Positions 35,678 through 44,970 of a DNA stretch of 64,000 bases are shown in pieces; positions within the stretch are counted from its first letter, which is position 1; every line of letters begins with the position of its first letter. The position numbers and the translations under genes are program-made. Origin of the DNA: Hyphodiscus hymeniophilus (lineage: Eukaryota > Ascomycota > Leotiomycetes > Helotiales > Hyphodiscaceae); the NCBI GenBank assembly GCA_016508695.1, contig VNKQ01000014.1:310001-374000 (forward strand). Direction: 5' to 3'. The notes under the pieces are model-generated. The model was not told where the DNA came from. It searched no databases and saw nothing but the letters and a program-made list of their open reading frames with translations.

Positions 35678-36580
35678 ATGACGAATGACCAGTACACAAG
35701 AATCCCTCTCAACGAGGACGAAAGAGATAACAACATTACCGAGAGTAGCTATGGGGAGAAGCAGTTCGAGGCCACATATGGTTTGAAGAATTGCTTAGGG
35801 ATTTTTGCGGTCTTTGCTGGGATGTTTACAACTGGATTCGTCGCTGGAGGGACATGGACCGGTATCTCGAAGAGCGTACAAATGATGGCGAATGAGCGGG
35901 ATGGACTGCTGAATCCGCAAAGTTTTATACCTGAGAGTTTGTGTTGAAGTCTTACTCCAGTTCTACGGATTCTGATGCATAGTAGTCCCGACGAGAGAAG
36001 TGACGTTCAATTTTCCAACTGATTTTGAGGACATTGGGGTGCTGGGTAATAAGGTTTGGGATGAAATGATGCCACGTAGGTGATATTCACCATGTCAGAG
36101 ACCGACTGATATGGCATACAGTTGGTTCAGGATTCATTCGAGTCCCTCGTCCACGTAGGTACGATATGCCTCCAAGTAAACCCATCGGTAACGACAAAGA
36201 AGAAGGGGAAATATACTCGGTTTCCATGACACATCAGCTCCACTGCCTTGTATGCAACTTCTTTCAATACTATCGTACCAACACTGATCAAATGACAGGG
36301 CGTAGTTAGACACGTCATCATGGAATACGAGAAAGGTAGCAAGTCAAGGTTCGCAGGAGATGGCCATGAGTATCATTGCCTAGACTACATCAGACAAGCC
36401 ATTCTCTGCGCGGGAGACACAACACTCGATCATGCAGTCATTACAAAACATGCTGATGGAGGCGAGCGACGCCTAGGGTTTACCGGAGCGAATTCCACTC
36501 ATCAATGCCGCGATTGGGGTGTAATCAAAGCATTTCTGATTGCAAATCGCTCTGGTAACAAGACCGGAATTTTGATTTAA
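35678..36580 (+). CDS. UstYa-like oxidase (DUF3328)
   Basis: Four exons (35678-35936, 35983-36075, 36122-36249, 36299-36580) give 253 residues, typical of the family. A short cytosolic N-terminus leads into one membrane helix (CLGIFAVFAGMFTTGFVAGG), and the two family motifs of the HxxHC type follow: HQLHC at about 155-159 and HEYHC at about 183-187, the second followed by LDYIRQAILC. UstYa-family enzymes carry out oxidative steps such as cyclisation, chlorination or dehydrogenation in fungal RiPP and other secondary-metabolite pathways, probably as metal-dependent ER/Golgi membrane enzymes. Both motifs are intact and splicing restores frame throughout, so the gene looks functional. It is followed after 0.6 kb by a berberine-bridge FAD oxidase on the same strand. 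No partner precursor peptide is visible. Confidence 0.85.
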
Positions 36581-36777
36581 GTGTGCATGATCTGGGTCTT
36601 CATCTTCTCATCTCCACTCTCATTCACCAGGTCGCCTTTGCCATTATCATCAACGAGATTTCTACTCGCGATAGCCTTCAGGAACTCCTGCTGCTTCTCG
36701 GTCGTGGCGCCAGAATAATGAACAACCACCTCCTCTCCAAAAAGGGCGTTGACATCCTCCATCAGAAGCTCTTCCAT
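36577..36777 (-). CDS. Small hypothetical ORF, possibly a gene remnant
   Basis: A 66-codon acidic frame (MEELLMEDVNALFGEE at the start) overlaps the last 4 bp of the UstYa-like gene tail to tail. Just upstream, in another frame, 36871-36779 reads a plausible N-terminal piece (MSRLEMTPSDTASKQSYNAA). The two together look like one short protein broken by a frameshift near 36780. I do not recognise the family, and either reading may be chance. No domain, signal peptide or membrane helix. Confidence 0.25.
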   Translation of the reverse strand: MEELLMEDVNALFGEEVVVHYSGATTEKQQEFLKAIASRNLVDDNGKGDLVNESGDEKMKTQIMHT

Positions 36778-36871
36778 ACGTATGGTTCGTTTCTAGACGT
36801 CCGCTTTGTAAGGCTGCGTTGTAAGATTGCTTCGATGCCGTGTCGGAGGGGGTCATCTCAAGTCTAGACAT

Positions 36872-37208
36872 TGTGATCTCTTTGCGTAGGGGTCTCTTTG
36901 GATGCTAGAATTCCAACTAGTTGCAGCATAACCTTGATGATTGGAAAACTCCATGGAGAGTTGTGTAAATATTGATTTAACGACGTGAAGATCTTCTACA
37001 ATGTTCACGTGACTATGTGTAATGATGCTAGGCTTTATATGGCCAGGGAGGCTTAGATCGATCCCGAGACTGTCATCTGAACTTCGCTCTTTTCCATATT
37101 CGAATAATATTGTATTGTATATTTTATATTTTATTGTACAGTCCTTTCCCTGTGAGCTGGATCTGTTGATTTTCGTAGTGACAGAAGTACGAGCACGAGG
37201 TAACTACC
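36872..37208. other. Intergenic region, FAD oxidase promoter
   Basis: No gene seen; an AT-rich stretch near 37098-37141 (TATTTTATATTTTATTG) lies upstream of the oxidase start. Confidence 0.55.
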
Positions 37209-39172
37209 ATGCGGTATCGACATCTCCTCATCTCTTGGCTGTCAGTCGCGCGGAGTATTTCCCATAATGTCCAAGATCCTCTGTACGCCGAGAATAGGGA
37301 TTCGGAATGCCATAATGCGGTATGCGTTCCGTCCCCAAATAGCCTCCTCTCTGACATATCCAGTGTACCTCGCTTTCAGAATATCTGCAAGATCAAGTAT
37401 ATCATGATGCAGGGTCCCAATTGCAAGAATTCAGAGACCAGTACTATTCTTCATTTCAGAGAGATGTATTTCCCGCCTGCGTGGTGACTCCCTCATCTGG
37501 AAAAGATGTCTCCCAGGCCATCAAGATTATCAAACAACATCAATGTATCTTTGCTGTCAAGTCAGGAGGTCACACCATGTTTGCAGGTGCATCAAACGCA
37601 CCTTCGGGAATCACCATCGATCTAAAGAAACTCAATGATGTTGTGCCTGACGATACTGGTTTGACGACCAGAGTGGGAACCGGAAATCGGTGGGCTGATG
37701 TCTACAAAGTCCTTGAGCCTCTCGACAGAATGGTCGTTGGAGGCAGGCATAGCGATGTTGGTGTAGGAGGCTTCATCCTTGGAGGTTAGTCTTGTGTTTG
37801 AGGTAAGGTCTGAGCTGTTGAATACGATTTGATATGTGCAGGTGGAATCAGTTTCATTTCCCGCCGTTACGGATGGGCGCTGGTATGTCTTCTCACATAA
37901 TGCTTGAACTCAACATTTCTCTTTTAATCGATGACTGATTCGTACTTTTGCAGGATAATGTCCGGAATTTCGAGGTATGTCCCAAAAGAATTTATGACAT
38001 GGCTGCTGGCCAAGCTGAAAGTTGAATAGGTTGTTCTGGCGAATGGATCCATTGCAGACATCAATCAGGCCTCCGCCCCAGATCTTTACTTTGCTTTACG
38101 TGGCGGGGGCAACAACTTCGGTATTGTTACAAACTTCGATCTTGAAACCCACCCTCAAGGACCCGTTTGGGGCGGACATAAGTTCTGGTTTGTCGATAAT
38201 GCCGATATATCTTCCCGCAGTACAGCACTTGGCCTTCCCAGTGTTGCCTTTTCCTGGACCCCCAGATACTTTATAGAGAAGATTGGAAGCGGAATATTCA
38301 AGGGTATATGCATGCTTGGCTACTGCCTCACGACAGACCAGCTTTTGACCATCTTTGAAGACGTGATCATGGCTGAGCAAGGAGATCAGTACGCTCAGAT
38401 CTACATGAGCTTCGCATATGCAGCACAGCTGAATGTCTTTATCGCCGGCGGGGCACTCATATACTCTAAACCAGAGGCCAACCCTGATGTGTTCAAGGGC
38501 TTCATAGATGCAAAATCTGTGTATAGCAAATTGAGGATTGCAAACTTCACGGAGATTCATGATGAGGTAGTGACTTGGAACGAAATTGGCTACCGGTCAG
38601 TTCCCTGGAAATTATGAGTGAACTATGAAGCAGCACTGATGAACAAAAGGCAAGAATGGGCTGCGGTGACGTTTAAAGTTAGTGCAAAGCTGCTGTCGAA
38701 GGTCATCGATATATTTCTAGAGGAGATCCAGCCGATTCTTGGTGTCAAAGATGTGATTTCTAGCATGGTGATGCAGCCAATCAACCGAGATGAGATTCTC
38801 CTCTTCAGCAAGAACGGAGGAAACTGCCTGGGGATCGAAGATGGCGACGGCCCATTACTTCGTAAGAACATACCCAATTCTGAGGATTTTTGCTCATTGT
38901 GAACAGTCTTTAGCTTGGCATTTCGTTGGTCACGCCCGGAAGATGACCTTATCATGCGCGTAGCTGGCAGCAATATCATCAATCGAGCTGTGGCGCTCTC
39001 AAAGGAAATGGGCTTGTACCATCGTTATATCTACCAAAACTACGCCAATATCAGCCAGGACGTCTTTGGAGGATATGGCGAAGAAAATCGAGAGAAGTTG
39101 AAAATAATACAGCAGAAGTACGATCCGGAAGGCGTGTTCAGCAAGCTGCAGCCAGGATATTTTAAATTATAA
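37209..39172 (+). CDS. Secreted berberine-bridge-type FAD oxidase
   Basis: Seven exons (37209-37319, 37364-37784, 37842-37882, 37954-37974, 38030-38595, 38650-38861, 38907-39172) give 545 residues. The signal peptide begins MRYRHLLISWLSV. The FAD-binding PCMH fold shows CVVTPSS, VKSGGHTMFAG (His for covalent flavin attachment), VVGGRHSDVGVGGFILGGGIS, the exon of only seven codons (DNVRNFE), and LYFALRGGGNNFGIVTNFDL. The BBE C-terminal domain ends QNYANISQDVFGGYGE...YDPEGVFSKLQPGYFKL. The usual second flavin-linking cysteine is replaced (SDVGVGG), so attachment is probably through His only. Such enzymes oxidise alcohols, amines or sugars with release of H2O2. An apparent stop at 38615 and one at 38900 both lie in introns with good GT-AG ends and are not lesions. 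Confidence 0.88.
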
Positions 39173-39405
39173 AAAGGTGAAGAGGTAGACTAGGAAGTCA
39201 ATGCGCCCCAAGTTCTCAATACGTCCTTGCCAAAATTCCATCAGAAAACACCCCAGTATATATATCCACTCAACACGATTCAACACCTGATTGAACTATC
39301 ATTTACATAATCCCAAAGGATCAATCACGTGCTGTCTCCGAAATCTTACATTTCTTGTGCACCAGACCGTGTCGTGAAAGCATAACAAAGATGTGCCATC
39401 CTTAA

Positions 39406-41728
39406 TTATATAAGCTCTAGTGCAACTGGTCTAACTCTCTCAAATGATTCTCCACCTGGCACCTGTGCAAACCCAACTCTACGATATTTCATTCCTCCTA
39501 TCCCGACCTTTTTCAAAATTAGGCAGTCAAAGCTGGTATTTTCCTTGAATTTTGCTTGGAGAACTTCATCGCCACACCAGGTCGCCCCAGGAAGTATGAT
39601 CCCCAGGTGTTCTAGCAAGTATCTTTCGGAGGACATTTGGTCCTGAATACTTACCATACTTTTATCTTCCTCTATAAGCCTCGTTTGTACTTGTTCTCCT
39701 GGTGATGGACTTGTACTGTGCCAAGATAGTGGCAAGCAATATAGCTTATCCTCTGTGTTGACGACTTCGTCAAGGTCTGCAGAAAAGCGAGCACCACTAA
39801 AGTTTCCATGCGGCGATCGTACTTCCAAAAACCGCCCTTTCAGACATCTTGCCTCCAGTATCAACCCCCGAATTTTCAGGTGGTTGGTCGTAGACATAAT
39901 AGACGGGCTTGCGGATTGCGAAGTAATTTCTGAATCCAAAAGGTCAAACATTTGATGCCCGGATGAGTTATTGGAATTGCCAGCACTGATGATGTTGCCA
40001 TAAACGGTGGATTCGATGGAATCCGGCATCTTGTCGTCCTTTGACACTTCCCTGCCAGAGTAGTTTACCTCTTTGTCCGGCCTCGATGCCCATGACCAGG
40101 AAGGTGGAGGGGGCAATGAATCTTCACCAATGGTAGACCGCTTTGTAAAGTTACTATCGAAATGTTGAGCTGTTCTCCACGATAGGCCATTTACGATATC
40201 AGCTTTCCATATTCCGGCTAGATACTCGTCCTGCAATGCGTGCTTAAAGTGTGACGCAAGACCAAAGACTGCAGGTAGTCTGTCGGATTCCTTCGTGAAC
40301 TGGCGTGAACTGTAGCGCTCAACAGCATTGTACCACCATCGATACTTGTGCCATTTGTCACTTTGGCTGATAGTTGAGCCATCTGGCTTGGTTCTGATAT
40401 ATTTATCGAAATCGGACTTATTATTGGACGGTAGCATTCCATTCGGCAAGGCTTCGGATGCATTTAACGCAGTGCATGTCCAATACATCGCTTGGTTTGA
40501 AAATCTAAGTGTCCGGCAGGGCAAATACATCTCTTGGAAAGTCCAACCGCGTGTATCGAGATAGCCATACTGCTTTTCGTCCGAATCAAGGCAAGACAGG
40601 TATGAAGAAGTGACTGTAGACCCGCTTTCGTCTTTCCAACTGTAACTAAAGGGGCAAGGATGTGTCTTTCGTGGATCCCGATCGACAAATAATCCAGCAG
40701 TACTATCGTTGCCAGATGCTGCTGATATGTTTAATATGGCTCTGGAATAAATTTCAGCCATTTGCTTTGACTGTTCATCCCAATCATCGTCATTTTCTTG
40801 GATGATGCACATAGAGTCAATCCAAAGAAACCTGATGCCCAGATGGCGGCATACAGAGATCGCATCAGAGAATGTCTCAGGCAGTATTGAAGGATCAATG
40901 CACTGCTTGCGGTCCTCAATATTGTCAATTATGGTGCAATGCAGTGGTAACTGAGTGGGTTTGCCCCAACAGTAACTTAGGGTTGCGTACGATCCTAAGC
41001 GACCTTCACCCTCTGAGAGGAAAATCCCACAATCATTCTCAGAAGCCCCGATATCCAAGACCCGCAAAGGCAGCGCAGATTGTGATGGGCTTTCGGGGGG
41101 CAACAGTCGTGGTCGTTCATACAATTGCGAAGCCACTTCGCTGCCAAATCAAGATTTGCCAGTGATCCAGTTGTCATATTGCTGTTGCAATGTTTACCGG
41201 GCACAGCGCAATTGTCAAAATCGTCTGGGTAAAGACATGCATTAGTAGGGAGATTCCAAAGTCGCGAGATGTAAGTTCTTTACCCTTATATTCTCGCAAT
41301 CTCATCCAAGTACGGTATTGCGATCCCATTTGTACTTGCAATTCTCCACTCCATTGCTCCTCGTCGGATCGCATTTCTGCTCGAGAGCGGGAGTGGTCTT
41401 CGTCCAGCGTGAAGATCACTGGTCCCCAGCCCTCTTCTTTGTCTTCCAGAGCATCTGCAAGTCCCCCGTAAAGAATATGGTAGCAAAATTGGCATCCGTC
41501 GTCTGCTGATTTCTGAAAAGTCTCCAAGCTTGGGTGGTGGATGTGATACAAAGTTGAAACGGAATATGGGTTCTCTCGGGCAGCCTCGTCCTCATCAAGA
41601 TCGTCACCGTATTCGTCGATGCATTGGAAAACAGTACTCTTCTCAGTCGTCGTCAGCTCTTCCCATGGTTTGAAAGTGATACTCCGGCAAAATTCACAAA
41701 ACGATCCGGGGACAGAATATGCAGACAT
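39406..41728 (-). CDS. HET-domain heterokaryon incompatibility protein, one-base frameshift
   Basis: Cytosolic regulator-type protein; HET domains trigger incompatibility cell death when mismatched partners meet. Exon 1 (41728-41284) holds a Cys-rich N-terminus (CEFC, CQFC). A 59-bp intron (41283-41225, branch CTAAT) leads into exon 2. The HET core has AKWLRNCMNDH, LRVLDIG, YATLSYCWG, FSDAISVCRHLGIRFLWIDSMCII and RGWTFQEMYLPCRTLRF. Between NDHDC and the next block the frame changes exactly at a six-base C run (G run at 41095-41100 on the plus strand). One more base would restore a continuous 754-residue protein, and the arithmetic of the two exons agrees. So either the copy is a fresh pseudogene or the run was miscalled. 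Inactivation of het-type genes by indels is common, so both are plausible. Confidence 0.85.
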
Positions 41729-42048
41729 GATTGTATGAAAAAGAGAACATAATAGTGGGTTCAAATGGGAAAATCTGCGGATGATTATACACAAACTTTT
41801 CGGCTCAGACGTTGTCCTAACAGTGAGCGAAAGCGACCGGAAACTTGATGACTATTTTGGGATAAGTTACATAAATCACATGCGCGAGTCGAGGTGGCGA
41901 AACGAGTCTTTGGTTAGAGACATGGGAGATGTTGAGGCAGCAGCTTCGCGGATCCACGTGTCAAGTCTCTAGTCTAGTTCTCAATTAGCGATCTTTTGGA
42001 GAGGATATGTTTTAAAGGGATATATATCTACACAAGACAATGCACGTC
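41729..42048. other. Intergenic region with 5S upstream TATA
   Basis: Between the HET gene start and the 5S rRNA. ATATATATC at 42020-42028 lies about 20-30 bp before the 5S start, where fungal 5S genes carry a TATA-like external promoter. Nothing else seen. Confidence 0.5.
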
Positions 42049-42167
42049 ACATACGACCACAGACTGAGGAGAATTGGGCATCCCGTCCGCTCTGCCATAC
42101 ACAAGCCTCAGATCGGCAGATTAGTAGTTGGGTGGGTGACCACCAGCGAATACCTGCTGTTGTATGT
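42049..42167 (+). rRNA. 5S ribosomal RNA
   Basis: About 119 nt with the conserved 5S landmarks: ACATACGACC at the 5' end pairing with TTGTATGT at the 3' end (helix I), ATCCCGTCCGCTCTGCC in the central region, AAGCCTCAG, and the near-invariant loop E/helix IV stretch TAGTAGTTGGGTGGGTGACC followed by ACCAGCGAATACC, part of the internal polymerase III promoter. Helix II here is CTGAGG/CCTCAG, where Neurospora has TGTGG/CCACA, a compensated change that argues for a folded, working RNA. Pezizomycotina have 5S genes dispersed singly rather than in the rDNA repeat, as seen here. It is followed directly by a long T-run terminator. Confidence 0.92.
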
Positions 42168-42192
42168 TTTTTTTTTTTTTTTTTTTTTTTTT
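42167..42192 (+). terminator. Polymerase III T-run terminator of the 5S gene
   Basis: 26 consecutive T residues start at the last base of the 5S RNA. Pol III stops at four or more T, so this is far longer than needed; its length may vary between strains. Confidence 0.8.
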
Positions 42193-42542
42193 GGCACTTT
42201 TTGGGATCCTCAAAGCGGGTCAAGGGTGTGGAATCGAAGTTGTGGAGCTGGAGAAACCTCGGCTGCGTTTCCTTTTCTGGATGGGTGTAAAGAGGTCTGG
42301 GTACGGACCGGACACTGCTTATTTACTATGCAACTTCTGAAACGCACGACTCTTTTTCTTATCTCTCGGTGGTGAGACGTTTCCTCAATTCTTGGGTAGA
42401 TGTCACTGGGTGGAATTTTTTACGATCCTGAACGAAGTGCGAGGTGCCACAACTACAAAGAGAGTTTGATTTTGAAGTTTTGGTATTTTTGAGCATCATA
42501 CTTCGTACAATCATCTGACATCACTATCCACAAACAACAGAC
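42193..42542. other. Intergenic region
   Basis: Downstream of the 5S gene and 3' flank of the fasciclin gene. No gene seen. Confidence 0.6.
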
Positions 42543-44082
42543 TCAAAAGAACTCATTCCCCGAACCTAACCGACTGGGCGACCTAGGTGGAACAGAGGGT
42601 CGACTTGGCGCGGATGACGAGCCATGGGAATTGCCCTTGGCGACTTTATCATGTTGAAAGCCATGCATGCCCGAACTCTCCAGTCCCAGGCCCAAATCCT
42701 GCTGTCTCTGGACGGTTCCCCGCTGAACGTAGTACTTGCTCATCCTTGGCTCCTCGTCCATGTTCTGGCCTCCCCACGGCTCCTCATTGTCTTCTCTGTT
42801 CTTCTTGATCCGTAGCAAACACCATGCCAATGCTGCCAGTATGAGAAGCCCCCCGACTGCGGCTCCGACTCCGATTCCGGCTTTTGCACCGGTGCCGAGT
42901 GAGGATTTGGAGCCCGAGGCTTGTGCTGCGGTCGTGCTCGTACTGGTGTTTGCGGTTGGACTCTCGCTCGGGTTGGATGTAGGAGTAGGTGTAGGACTTG
43001 AACTTGAGGATGTGGGCAATGGTGGAGGGGACGTATCGTTTACGTTTAAGAGGCTGAGCTCAAATCAGCTCTTACTCTAGTAGGGCCGAGAGATATTACT
43101 CACTTGTCTATCACATGAGCTACTCCATTTGCAACGATGTAGTCGGAAGAAAGGACCTTGGCGCCATTGATATAGGTGTCTCCACCCTGAACTGTTACGG
43201 TAATATTGGCTCCTGTCGCAGTCTTGAATTGTGAGCCATTCGTGAGTAGCGAACTGTAGGCGACTACACCGGGGACAATGTGATACTCGAAAAAGGCTTG
43301 TTGCTGCGCGGAAGATGTGCTTGCGAAGAGCTGCGTAGCGTTGGCTAGGGCTGCTGCTGAGTTCGGTAGGAAGTAGGTGATATCCGTAACATCTAGGACT
43401 TCGTTGACGTAGTTGTTGGCTGTATTGAGATATCCGCCAAGATTGAGGATAGAGATGAAATATTCCAGGCCTGCTGCTGTAACCTCAAGGACCAATGAAA
43501 CCGGGACGGTTAGGACTTCGTTTACAATGTGTATGATGCCGCCGGCGGAGATGATGTCCTGGTGCATGGTCAGAGTGAGAAGACTAGGCATTGGATTGCT
43601 AAACATACGGTTGTGGTTGAAGTGCTAATACTTCGGTTGCCAGTCAAGACCTGTGGAGCTCCATCGCTTCCCAGAACCAGCTCTATCCTTTGCCCACCAG
43701 TGACGTTGGAATAAGTGGCATTGTTCAAGTTGGTCGCAGCAAATTGAGAAGCATTTGTGAAGGAGAGTGTCGGAAAGCTACCGTTCAGAAGTGAGTATTG
43801 TAACGTTGCTTCGAGTAGAGTGCTGTTCAAGAGGTTTCCATTTTGAGATGTGAAAGTTGCAAAGGCGTCGTTGGTTGGCGCGAGTAGAGTGAAGTTATTG
43901 GCATTCGAGAGCAAGCTGGTGAAGTTGGGAGACGCGTCGATGTAACTTTGAAAGGTGCTGAGCTGAGGAAAGCTCTGAAGTGCTTGTAATGGAGTTATCT
44001 GAACACTTGGACGAGGACTTATTGCGAGGAGCCATAGGAGAGACTCTCCCAACATCTTCATCTTGACATGTTTTGGAGGCAT
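42543..44082 (-). CDS. Fasciclin (FAS1) domain cell-surface protein, type I membrane
   Basis: Three exons (44082-43609, 43558-43104, 43053-42543), introns 50 and 50 bp, 479 residues. After a signal peptide (core LGESLLWLLAISP) come two FAS1 repeats. The first has FTLLAPTNDAFATF and ends GQRIELV...GNRSI; the second has GGIIHIVNEVL, DITYFLPNSAAA, FEYHIVPGVV and closes with VANGVAHVID. A Ser/Thr/Pro linker follows, then a membrane helix (GIGVGAAVGGLLILAALAWC) and a basic then Gln/Ser/Pro-rich cytoplasmic tail. Such proteins act in adhesion and wall or vacuole surface processes in fungi. Many N-glycosylation sequons lie in the ectodomain. A Met seven residues downstream would give an equally good signal peptide, so the exact start is open. 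The hAT element sits 252 bp upstream of the start codon. Confidence 0.88.
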
Positions 44083-44334
44083 GAAAAAGCAACCAGGAGG
44101 GATGGGCCATTATCACTGCTGATATTCCTTTAATCCCCGTTCTGACAACCTTTACAAGGGTCCTTGTATGTGGCGATTTTAGCAATACACAAAGGCCGAT
44201 GATGGGCTGAAAGGACCAAATTATACAGACATTTGAATGGAGAAGTAATTTAAGTGGCGGGCGGGTATAGGTCAACTTGGCCAGGGATAATCTTTGGATG
44301 TGCTCGTCGGTCCATGGCCGTAGTGATGTCTGGG

Positions 44335-44356
44335 CAGGGTTGTTAAATTAATTAGT
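44335..44356. repeat. hAT left terminal inverted repeat
   Basis: Perfect 22-bp complement of 61408-61429; starts CAGGGTTG. The 8-bp target copy TGTCTGGG precedes it. Confidence 0.93.
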
Positions 44357-44768
44357 ATTTTTTTAATTAATATTAATATAAATTAATTAATTAGTATTAA
44401 TACAGGAATCCAGATATTAATTACGTAATTAATTAGTATTAATTAGTACTAAGAAAATCATTAATTAATATTAATTAATATTAATATATTAAAAATATTA
44501 ATTATATTAATTCTATTTTTAGAATAAACTTATTAAATATTATAACTTTTGATTTACCGGTCGGATTCTCTTAAAATTTTAAACTTTAATAAAGCTAATT
44601 TTTAGCTTTTAAATGTTTAAGAAATTATAAATTTTTATAGGCTAATAAAAAAGTTATTTAGTCTTTAAGTTTAATTATTAAAATTAAATATATTCTTTAT
44701 TATCTTTAAAATATTATTATAAATATAATAATTTAAATTTAAGAATATAAGTTTTATTAGTAATAAAG

Positions 44769-44970
44769 TGTAAGGGGCTAGCCCTAGGGGTAAGGCGCTA
44801 GTTGTACCTGCGCTTACTAAGGCTAGGCGGGAGGTTATACCTGCGCTTATTAAGGCTAGGCGGGAGCGCTTCTTTTCTCGCGGACCTAGTTTAGAATATT
44901 TCTCTCTCCTTTATCGAACTTACTAAATACTATAACGAACTCTTATATATATACTATTCGCCCCGTAATA
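44769..44970 (+). repeat. Left LTR of Gypsy element 1
   Basis: 202 bp, begins TGTAAGGGGCTAGCCC and ends CCCCGTAATA (originally TG...CA). Contains an internal near-repeat of about 30 bp around CTGCGCTTACTAAGGCTAGG. Differs from the right LTR by C/T and G/A transitions. Confidence 0.9.

Noticed and set aside
38615..38617. Premature stop in the FAD oxidase
   Set aside because: Lies in a 54-bp intron (GTCAGT at 38596, AAAAG ending 38649) whose removal restores a family-like junction.
42040..42375. 111-codon plus-strand ORF
   Set aside because: It is the translation of the 5S rRNA gene and its T-run (poly-Phe), not a protein gene.
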